64,000 nucleotides of DNA, taken from positions 1,407,708 through 1,471,707 of the forward strand of contig LNAC01000377.1 in assembly GCA_002007465.1 (NCBI GenBank), read 5' to 3'. Within the stretch, counting starts at the first letter, position 1. Each line of letters opens with the position of its first letter. Position numbers and translations under genes: made by a program. Below the pieces are notes generated by a model that had not been told where the DNA came from, searched no databases, and saw only the letters and a list, made by a program, of their open reading frames with translations. The DNA is from Ailurus styani (taxonomy: Eukaryota > Chordata > Mammalia > Carnivora > Ailuridae). This document shows, one piece after another, positions 1 through 15,470 of this stretch.

Positions 1-1329
1 CCAGAGAGGCACTGCTGTAAGTGTCCCCAGTAATACAGTCTTCCAGAGCCTGCACTGATGCCCTTTCCCCCAAGGGTTACGGACACCCCAAGCACTTACC
101 CTGAGCTGTAGAACTCCTTTAGATCCCTACAGATTCCCTCTGAGTTCAAAAGCTAGTGATGAGGAGCCACGACCTATTAACAGGAACAGGTGGATATGAG
201 GACAGAAAGCATCACCCTGAGGTCATCCTGAGTCAACCCGCACTGTAAACACAGCTGGGGGTGGAAGCATAAAGGTTGGAAAACCCTCTAAACTTAGGGG
301 ATCCTTCCTTCTGTCAGTGCTGTAGGGCTGGGTTGGGTAGCCCATTTACCTAACGCCAGCTCTAAGCAGTGGGAAGGGCCTGGCACTGCCTGGGTATCTG
401 ACTCCTTTGCTAGATCCTGTGGGTGGCCTGTACCAGAGAACAGTCATCCCTCCAGGCTACTTCAGAAACTGACTCAGCCTAACTTTGACCCCCAAAGCTT
501 CTGGGTCAAAATAAGATCGAGGGCGAGCATGCTGAGAGCAGCACACTGGGGTGCATGTGGTGGGAACACTGAGATCAGGAACAGGTGGGCATCCTAGCCC
601 CTCGGTCCCTTACTGTGAGCTGAGTCAGAGGCCTGAAACTGTGCTCAGCCCCCGGGACCTTGGCTCCACCTGCCAGGATAGGGTAGAGATCACGAACACA
701 GGGCTTTTCAAACAGGATGTGGTCCTGCATTGAGGAGAAAACAGGGGTGAGACAAGGAACAGTTCTGAATGATAATTCTTAAATTGGGGCTGACATTATG
801 GAGAAGGCCAAATAGGTCAGGAATGGCCAGATGCTAGGTTAAGGGAATGAGAGGTGAACCCTAAGAGGAAGCCAAACTAGGGGTACTCTAATCAGGAGTA
901 CCTGTCCCTGTCCCTGTCTTGCGTTTCTCCCTGCCGCCCTAATCCCTGCTGCACCCTCCCCTCCCTTCCCCAATTCTTTCTGGCCTCTAGTTTCAAAGTT
1001 TACTCTAAAATGGCAGGGCTTTATACCTTCCCTCTTCCTTCCCCTACTCCCAGAATGTACCCTTCCTATTCTGTAATCACATGTCTTCTCCCCTTGCTCC
1101 TCTTCGTGTTCCTCTATCTGGTGCCCCACTGCTTGTACAATCATTGGGAAATTTAGCAAATATTTACCAGCTGCAGACCTTGTACCCTGCCTGTGCTTGA
1201 AGCTGTGGGTATTCAACTAGTCTTTGTCAATATCCCTTTCCCCAAGTAATTTAAAAGTATGTCAGACTCACATGAAGAACACTTAGAAATAACAAGACAG
1301 TGTCTGATTGGGAGTTCAGATAGTGTACG

Positions 1330-1500
1330 TACAGGTAACGATCATACCCGACACACATATTCCACTTGATGGCTTTCCTGTCATGCCATTTGCTCTTTCA
1401 ACCATTTCATGAAATAAGTAGGACAGGAGGTACCCCATTTTGTAGATAAGGAAACTGAGGCTTTGAGGAGTTACATACCCCAATTCCATGGTTACAAGTG
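1330..1500 (-). repeat. MIR fragment
   Basis: CCCCATTTTGTAGATAAGG and AAACTGAGGC are the MIR core read antisense. Confidence 0.7.
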
Positions 1501-2024
1501 GTATGCGTGACGATGGGTATAAAATAAGTGGGTAGGGAGGACAGTGGACTTGGGAGAGTCTGGTGGGGCAAGGGTTGCTTAGTGAGGACCCACTCTGAAT
1601 GGGGATTTTTAGGGCTTAAGATTAGAAGTTAGGCTGAAACAGATGTCAGAGCCTTGAATCCCAAACAGAATCATTTGCCTATTGGAGCTGTGACAAGACC
1701 AGGAAAATGTGGAGAATTTTTTTAGGCTTTACTAGGATGTTATGAGAGTGCAGACTCAGAAAGCTTACAGTTTAAATGCTGAACTTTTACAAAAGACTTA
1801 AGAGGATATACCCCAAAATGTAAATACTGGTTGTCTATGGGTGGGATTTTTTGCCCTTCCATCTGGTATATTCTACAGATTTTCACCTTGCACAACCAGG
1901 AAGAAAAATAATCATTTTAAAAAAGAAGAAAGTTATCCAAGCAGACTGTGCCTATTGGGGGGAGGGTGTAGTTGAGAAACCAAAACTGGCCCTTTCAGCA
2001 CCTTAAACAAAAGCTCCTGGGCTA

Positions 2025-2226
2025 CAGCGCCTAGGTGGCTCAGTCGTTAGGCGTCCGCCTTTGGGTCAGGTTCTGATCCCAGGATGCTGGGATCGAGCCC
2101 CACATCGAGCTCCCTGCTCTCTTGGAAGCCTGCTTCTCCCTCTCCCACTGCCCTGCTTTTGTCCCCTCTCTCGCTGTCTCTCTCTCTCAAATAAATAAAA
2201 TCTTAAAAACAAACAAACAAAAAAAA
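2025..2226 (+). mobile_element. Carnivore tRNA-derived SINE
   Basis: This full-length copy runs from the GCGCCTAGGTGGCTCAGTCG head through CT-rich and AAATAAATAAAATCTT tail to an A-rich end. It is flanked by a perfect 11-bp target duplication CTCCTGGGCTA at 2014-2024 and 2227-2237. Confidence 0.95.
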
Positions 2227-2425
2227 CTCCTGGGCTAAACTCAAGCAGTGGTAGTGGAATTAGAGGTGAGACAAGGTCAGAAAGCTCCTTAGAGGGAAGA
2301 AACAAAGACAGTCCCGTGCTGTTAACTGGGGTGACTGGGAAAAGGAGAGGACTTTGAACTGTTGAGAGAGAGAGAAGGAGAGATCTGGAAGTGAAAGGAA
2401 TGGGCCCTCTGGAGACCTATTTAAT

Positions 2426-2665
2426 TAATTAATTAATTCTAAATATATTGATTTATTTTTAAATATTTTATATATTTATTTGACAGAGAGAAAGAAGGAG
2501 AGAGAGAGAGAGAGAGCACAAGCAGGGCGAGTGGCAGGCAGAGAAAGAGGGAGAGGCAGGCTCTCCGGTGAGCAGGAAGCCCAATGTGGGACTCAATCCC
2601 AGGACTCTGGGATCACGACCTGAGCTGAAAACAGTCGCTTAACCAACTGAGCCACCCAAGCGCCC
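2426..2665 (-). mobile_element. Carnivore SINE (first of a tandem pair)
   Basis: This antisense copy ends AACTGAGCCACCCAAGCGCCC. It lies directly against the next SINE, and the pair shares outer duplications at 2407-2425 and 2846-2864. Confidence 0.92.
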
Positions 2666-2845
2666 TAAAGATTTTATTTATTTGACAGAGAGAGAGAGAG
2701 AGAGAGAGAGAGCGCACAGCAGGGGGAGCAGCAGGCAGAGGGAGAGAGAAAAGCAGGGAGCCTAATGTGGGGCTTGATTCCAGGGGCCTGGGATCAAGAC
2801 CTGAGCCTGATGTAGACGCTTAACAACTGAGCTACCCAGGCGCCC
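2666..2845 (-). mobile_element. Carnivore SINE (second of a tandem pair)
   Basis: This antisense copy with a (GA)n tract ends CTGAGCTACCCAGGCGCCC at 2845. It has the same orientation as the previous copy. Confidence 0.92.
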
Positions 2846-2966
2846 CTCTGCAGACCTATTTAATGGGAAGTTACACCTGGGTGTCTAGAGAGAGGCAGGT
2901 GACTGCAGCCTGGGAGGAGGTACCGCCCCCCTGCCCCTTCCACTCACACTGCCTCTTGCTCCTCAG

Positions 2967-10059
<7,093 letters not shown>

Positions 10060-10241
10060 ACTGTGGGAGGGAGGCTCTAACAGCCCAGCCTCCAGCCTGG
10101 CCTTTCCTCTTCACTGCTCACCCCTCCCCCCAAGTCTCCTGCAATCCTGAGCCACCAAGACAATCTTGTCCCTTCCCTTCTCCCCACCCAGTCGCACCAG
10201 TAAAGAGGGGCTGAAGGTGACCCAAGCGTCAGAATCACTTA

Positions 10242-10247
10242 TTTATT
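10242..10247 (-). terminator. CREB3: CREB3 poly(A) signal AATAAA (minus strand)
   Basis: Plus-strand TTTATT reads AATAAA on the minus strand, 247 nt after the CREB3 stop. Cleavage near 10225 would put the last ~135 nt of CREB3 antisense to the GBA2 3' UTR. Confidence 0.75.
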
Positions 10248-10341
10248 TCTCTCACCCAATCCCCTCACTGCATGAAATGTTCAGGGAGGTCGGTTGATTC
10301 CCCCAGGCCCATTCATGGGGTGGTAGATTTACATGGGTACA

Positions 10342-10347
10342 AATAAA
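10342..10347 (+). terminator. GBA2: GBA2 poly(A) signal AATAAA
   Basis: This canonical AATAAA lies 283 nt after the GBA2 stop, so cleavage is expected near 10360. It lies inside the CREB3 3' UTR read on the other strand. Confidence 0.8.
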
Positions 10348-10493
10348 AGACCCAGAAAGCCAGTTAAGTGTGTGTTTGAAATCCCAGTCTTCCTGACACG
10401 GGACACAGGAGCTCAGGCTAGCCCTCTCCCATTCCTTTCATGTGGACCCAGACTAGGAACCTCAGGCTCTGGCTTAGCCCCCCACCCTCACAC

Positions 10494-13400
10494 CTAGCCT
10501 GAATATCTGCCCTGTAAGATAACAGATGTGGGGCTGTGAGTAGTGAGCCATCCCCCATCCCTTGTGAAATTTGCATGCAGGGGAAGGACGGGACCTGGGC
10601 AGGGGGACTCTGAGGAAGGGACGGGAAGTGGCAGCTTCAGGGGAGGCTCAGCACCAGGAGCCTGAGGCATGTGGAAGAGCAGGCAGCAAGAGTTGCCAGG
10701 AGCCTGGAGCTCCTGGTCTGAGCTGTCCTTCGGGGCCTCTGACTGCAGGACAGGCAGCTCCAGCTGGCGGGGGTCCTCACTGGGGAGGGCGCGAAGCTGG
10801 CGGGACAACACTACGGAAACAAAGACTCCTCAAGGACCGGCCAGGCTTTCCCCCAGCCTTTCCTGAATGGTATTCCCAAGCCTCTCACCTCCATGCTCAG
10901 CCGGCAGGCTCCCCCTTGTGTCAGAGGAGTACATAGCAGGTACGATGAACAGACAGAAGGAGAAAAGTAGGACCTGGAGAACAGGGGAAAAAATGAAGAA
11001 GGGCTCTAGGGAGCAGCCCTGTTCCTGCCACCCGAGAAAAGGATCTCTCCTTCCATCACCGTCCTCACCAAGATGCAGGTGCTGGTACTGCTTGTTTTGT
11101 TTGATATCTGAATCACCATGGCCTGGAGTCTCCTCAGCTGGTCCAGAAGGGACCTGGAAGAAGAAGGGGGGACAGTGAGTAGCCCCTGGCCTGGCACCCT
11201 GAAATACAATGAAACCCTCCTGTTAAGGCCAGCCCTCCATTTGTGCAATGAATTATTTTTTAATGTCCTATTTTTAAATGGATTCTTCCTCTCTGTGGAC
11301 AAAATGCCTGAAGTTCCTCATTAAAACAAACACCTTTCTGTCCTGACCTGATTTAAACTTCTTTGCAAGTACCTTCAGTGGTTCTACACTGCCTGCTCAG
11401 CTATTCACATAATCCTCACCAGATATTCGATGTTCTCCTTCTGACTCAACTCCCCCATGTTAAGGTTCTTGCCAGACTGCACTATGCCATTTTCTCTCTG
11501 CCCAGAGTGTTCCCTATCCCAATCCCCACCCCAGAATCCTATCTACCATCAAATGTCATTGGCCCATGGGGGGGGGTCTTTCTTTCTTATTTTAATTTTT
11601 ATAAATTAACATATAGTGTATTATTTGTTTCAGAGGTACAGGCCTGTGAATCATCAGTCTTACACGAATCACAGCGCTCAGCATAGCACATACTCTCCCC
11701 AATGTCCATCCTCCAGCCACCCCATCCCTCCCAACCCCCTCCACTCCAGCAACCCTCAGTTTGTCTCCTGAGATTAAGTCTCTTACGGTTTGTCTCCCTC
11801 TCTGGTTTCATCTTGTTTCATTTTACCCCTATGATCCTCTGCCTTGTTTCTCAAATTCCACGTATCATTGAGATCATAGGATAACTGTCTTTCTCTGACT
11901 GACTTATTTTGCTTAGCATAATACCCTCTAGTTCCATCCACATCATGGCAAATGGCAAGATTTCATGTTTTTTATAGCTACATAATATTCCATTTATAGC
12001 TATATAATATTCCATTGTGTGTGTGTATATATATATACACACAAATACACACACACACATCACATCTTCTTTATCCATTCATCTGTCGAAAGACATCTGG
12101 ACTCTTTCCATAGTTTGGCTATTGCTGCTATAAAAATTGGGGTGCACGTGCCCCTTCGAATCACTACATTTGTATCTTTGGGGTAAATACCCAGTAGTGC
12201 GATTGCCGGATCGTAGGGTAGCTCTATTTTCAACTTTTTGAGGAACCTCCATACCATTTTCCAGAGTGGCTGCACCAGCTTGCATTCCCATCAACAGTGT
12301 AGGAGGGTTCCATGGGGTCTTTCTTACTCACTCCTCTCTCTTTCTGAATACTTAGCTTACTTAGTTACTTGTGAATTTTCTCCATTACTGTGAGCCTCTT
12401 GGAATCAGATCCACTAAAAGCCAAGCACCAGACCTTGCATTGTAGGAGCTGCCCAGTGTGGAGCAGGGGGGGGGGGTGGGGGGGGGGGGGGGGGGGGGGT
12501 AAGGGGGACATGACTGATGTTAGAGAGTCACTTACAAATTCTGTTCCTCTAGGAGCTGTACTTTGTTCTGTAGCTCCAGATTCTGGGCTGTATATTTCAA
12601 GACCCTGGGGGGAATAATAGGATATGGGGATATGGCCTGTATCCCCGCTTAAAAACCTAATACTTCCAACTACCTCTGCTCCCCCCCCCCCCCNCCCCCA
12701 ACCCCACCCCCCATCCCTCTCCCTTTTGTACCTGCTCTCTAAACCTCCCAAATACACCTTCTTCTTCCTACGGCTCTCTTGAGCAGACTTTTTGTTTCTA
12801 ATTTTCCTCCGCACTCGCGTCAGAACTTGTTCCTCCATCTAAGAGAAGACAGAAAAGAAGTCTCATCAGAGAACACTGAACCAAAGAGTTGGAAGGCAAC
12901 TAAAGTCAATCTTCTTCTCAATGCAGGAATCCCTTCTACAGCTTCCCTGACCAGTAGGCACTTGGCTTCTTTCTGAATGCCTTTGAAGGCCAGGGGTTAA
13001 CGTCCTCATGAGCCAGACCATTTTTAACAATTTTATGAATTAAAACAACAATAACAAAAACAACCCTTGGAATGCCTGGGTGGCTCAGTTGCTTGGGAGT
13101 CTGACTCTTGATTTCAGCTCAGGTCATGATCTCACGGTTGTGGGATCATGCTCAGTAGGGAGTCTATTTGAGATTCTCATTCTCTCACCCTCTCCCTGTG
13201 GCCCCCACCCCACACTGCCTGTGCGCACAAGTGCGATCTATTAAAATAAATCTTTAAAAAAAAAAACTTCCTTATCCTGAGCCAACATGTGATTTCTATC
13301 AATAGGACTGACCTAGGACCTATCTCTGGGCCTTACAGAATGAACACTATTTTAAGGCACTTAACATTTCTTCAGAGTTTAAAAATCTGGGCATAAATTT

Positions 13401-14828
13401 TAACTCCTCACCTTATCGTCTCTCCTCGGGATGGACTGCATCCTCTTAATATCTGTCAAAGATCTGGGTTCAAAACTAGACACTAAGAAGTGCTCCGGCC
13501 AGTATAAAGGAGAATAAGATGGTCACTGCCCTTCTAGAGACAACACCTCCACTGATACAGCCTTCAAACCCCACTCACTTTCTTAGTCATCTCAAACTGC
13601 TACAACCTAATACTTAAACTCATCTTGTACTTTGAAGAAATCAAAATTCAACTTTTCTATACTGTTGGTTTCACAACAGTACCACAATACGGTGCTTGTA
13701 AAGCTGCCACTCATTGCTCAAAACTTACAAACTTAAAACTTGGGATTTTATAATTATTCTTGCTTTTAGTCCAGCTTTGACGAATTCTAAAACTTAATTC
13801 TACCATTCAGCTATAGGTGGATTACAATGAGGTCCTTAGTGCAATCTAAGCATCAGGGCCTTTTGCTTGCACAGTCCTTTCCAAGTCCCTATACTAATGT
13901 TGCACTGATTTTGAATTCTTCTTTCTTAAAGAGAACACAAAAAATTTGTATAAGCCCCACAAAACCAGGATCTGCCTCTGCATCCACCTTATTAACGACA
14001 TGTTCCAGCTTCCTATTAGCAACAAATTTGCTACGTTTTCTAACCTCAGTCCTTCCTGATATAAAATTAACAGAAGTGGGTGCCTGGGACTCGACCCCTC
14101 CCCCCAGCTTTCACTCCCACCAGTGGGAGTCTTACTTTAGTAAGAGGAAGTGTCCCATGCAGAGTAAGCCCCTCCTTCTCCAACAGCGTCTTCTCCTCAT
14201 CCGTCAGTATCAGCCTAGCAATTTCCTGGGGTTACCAGGAGGTGGGCAGCAGAGTTGCAAGGAGGTGTCAGAAAGGAATGGGGAATCCGCCCCCACCCGT
14301 GCAATGTAGGAATAATCCCGCCATAAATCAAGTACCTGCTTTGCCGGCTCCTCCACACGCAGTGGAGTCGTCTGGGGGCCCTCTTTTCCATAGTTCCCCC
14401 CATCTGCAAAAGGGAAAGTATAAATAAACAGCCAGGCTCACAAGCCCTCTCCTCCCACCAAACCTCACTTATTTCAGACTCACCTAGATCTATGGAGACG
14501 TGCTGCTGTGAGAGAGAGTAGGTGTGATCATGGTAAACAAGACAGGAATCAGAGGAGCTAAGGACGTTCAACGATGCTGGGGGACTCAGCAGGGAACTCA
14601 GGAAATCCTCTGCCTCCCAATCACTCAGCACCTGCCCCGGGTTCAAATTAACAAGGCTTGACCTATTGCTACCCACGGCCTCATGAACGCGGTCCCAGCA
14701 ACCCCGCGCCTCTAGAGCTCACAGCCCCCACCCACCTCGGAAAGCGGCTGCTCGGCCCCCAAGTCTCCACTTTCCTCTAACAGGAAGTCCAGCAGGTCCT
14801 GGTCACCCACGTCCAACGCCAGTTCCAT
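10494..14828 (-). CDS. CREB3: CREB3 (Luman/LZIP), ER-tethered bZIP transcription factor
   Basis: CREB3 is a single-pass ER membrane bZIP factor released by S1P/S2P cleavage that activates CRE/UPR-type promoters. Exons in transcript order: 14736-14828 (ATG at 14828), 14484-14631, 14336-14403, 14136-14225, 12732-12838, 12536-12604, 11069-11153, 10889-10973, 10494-10810 (stop 10494-10496). They join to 353 codons, all GT-AG. Features seen: two LxxLL motifs (LDFLL in exon 1, LSSLL in exon 2); the HCFC1-binding tetrapeptide DHTY (exon 2); the basic region [20 protein letters not shown] (exon 5); a leucine zipper across exons 5-7; a hydrophobic segment [15 protein letters not shown] (exon 8); and RGSL, an S1P-type RxxL site, just after it. 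The start follows human MELELDAGDQDLL. Human CREB3 is 371 aa as I recall; most of the difference is about 12 residues missing from exon 1. Confidence 0.96.
10997..11060. other. CREB3: CREB3 intron 7 interior
   Basis: This short sequence between CREB3 exons 8 and 7 shows nothing notable. Confidence 0.5.
11577..12311 (-). mobile_element. L1 3' fragment, antisense on plus strand, in CREB3 intron 6
   Basis: Read on the minus strand this is the end of L1 ORF2 and its 3' UTR. Translated pieces resemble the L1 ORF2 C-terminus (for example [23 protein letters not shown], cut short here, and ATLENGMEV), interrupted by frameshifts. The flanks look like a target-site duplication: 'CCATGGG..GGTCTTTCTT' before and 'CCATGGGGTCTTTCTT' after. 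A (TG)n(TA)n(CA)n tract at 12016-12043 lies inside. It is dead and 5'-truncated. Confidence 0.85.
12466..12499. repeat. Poly-G tract (G11 T G22)
   Basis: This near-pure G run lies in CREB3 intron 6, 37 nt past the exon 6 donor. In the CREB3 transcript it is poly-C. Confidence 0.9.
12681..12700. repeat. Poly-C tract with one N (12694)
   Basis: Thirteen C, one ambiguous base, then more C lie in CREB3 intron 5, between exons 5 and 6. The N shows the assembler could not resolve the tract. Confidence 0.85.
12839..14135 (-). other. CREB3: CREB3 intron 4 (1.3 kb)
   Basis: The largest CREB3 intron besides intron 6 holds a SINE at 13069-13266. The remainder is AT-rich and unrecognised. Confidence 0.75.
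13069..13266 (+). mobile_element. Diverged carnivore SINE in CREB3 intron 4
   Basis: Head ATGCCTGGGTGGCTCAGTTG, B-box-like middle and AAATAAATCTTTAAAAA tail. It is more diverged than the other copies. Confidence 0.88.
14632..14681 (-). ncRNA. Candidate mirtron hairpin, positional match to MIR6853 (CREB3 intron 1)
   Basis: The last 22 nt of CREB3 intron 1 (14653 down to 14632, ending CAG at the acceptor) match the human miR-6853-3p sequence I remember at about 18 of 22 positions. A partly complementary 5' arm (around 14681-14660, GCCGTGGGTAGCAATAGG) pairs mainly through GGGT/ACCC and flanking G/C. The 3p arm ends exactly at the splice acceptor, as a 3' mirtron would. Pairing outside the core is weak, so processing is uncertain. 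Confidence 0.4.
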
Positions 14829-14879
14829 ACTGGATCTCAACGGGAAGGATGGGCAGAAACACAGAAGCTCACCCCACCA

Positions 14880-15470
14880 CCTATTCGCTGGCCTGAACCA
14901 GTCGCTCACAAACCGCACCAGCCCCCTAGACCCGATCCTCCGCAGCTTCCAACACCACGGAAGTGACGCGCTTACCCCCGAGGCATTCCGGGACTTGGAG
15001 TTCCCTCCGACGCGGAAGTGGCTCAGCCGCGGTGCGCCACGTCCCTGGAGCTATGCAAATAGAGGGGACGTCCCTGCTGTCTCCTCACACCCTGGGGGCG
15101 GGCATTCTGGGGGACGGGCTCCGCCTTGGCCCCCGGCTGAAAAAGGGAAGGGTTAGAGACTAAAAGGGAACTCGGGCGCAGTTCGAGCGTTTTCTCCGGA
15201 TTGTGCCGCACCCTTGCTTCCTGCCGGGGAGGGGCCGCCTGCCTAAGGCCGGCTCTCGAGCATCGAGAGCTGGGGCCAGAGCAGCTTCCTGCTGTCCCCG
15301 CAACCATAGAGCGCGGGCCCAGGGCGCCGCCCGCGGGTGGGGGACGTTCCGGGGACGGAAGTGGCCGAGAGAGTGTCGAAGGGAGGGCGAGGCCGGAGCC
15401 CGATTGCCACCGGGAGAACGAGCGGGTTAGCGGGCCGGCGGGCGGGGCACGAGCCGGGCAGCGCAGGTAG
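14880..15470. promoter_or_regulatory. Bidirectional CpG-island promoter of CREB3 (-) and TLN1 (+)
   Basis: A dense CpG stretch separates the CREB3 start codon (14828) from the probable TLN1 first exon. It holds two identical ETS-type CGGAAGTG sites (14958-14965 and 15013-15020) flanking a ZNF143-like block at 14980-15004 that reads on the minus strand as ACTCCAAGTCCCGGAATGCC. GC boxes (GGGGCGGGC near 15094) follow. No TATA box was seen. The two human genes start head-to-head within tens of bases. Confidence 0.75.
15180..15466 (+). other. TLN1: Probable TLN1 exon 1 (5' UTR)
   Basis: TLN1 translation starts in exon 2 (acceptor at 21434), so an untranslated first exon must lie upstream. The GC-rich stretch ends in a plausible donor, GCGCAG|GTAGGC, at 15466/15467. 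Both the start and the choice of donor are inferred from position and composition only. Confidence 0.45.

Larger units (their letters stand above)
1..2966 (+). other. GBA2: GBA2 intron 1 (3' part)
   Basis: No coding exon is seen here. The GBA2 N-terminal exon is not present, so the window opens inside intron 1. The stretch holds a degraded MIR (about 1330-1500), a SINE at 2025-2226 and a tandem SINE pair at 2426-2845. It ends in the acceptor 'CTCCTCAG' at 2959-2966. Positions 1-1330 show nothing I recognise. Confidence 0.8.

Noticed and set aside
2025..2226. Possible tRNA genes
   Set aside because: The tRNA-like heads belong to carnivore SINEs at this and the other listed positions. No intact cloverleaf with correct ends was seen.
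12060..12294. Two overlapping minus-strand frames resembling each other
   Set aside because: They are the two sides of a frameshift in the antisense L1 fragment.
14470..14483. A longer CREB3 exon 2 using a donor further downstream
   Set aside because: The GTGAGT at 14483 gives the frame and length that align with the human protein. The longer form adds residues with no counterpart.
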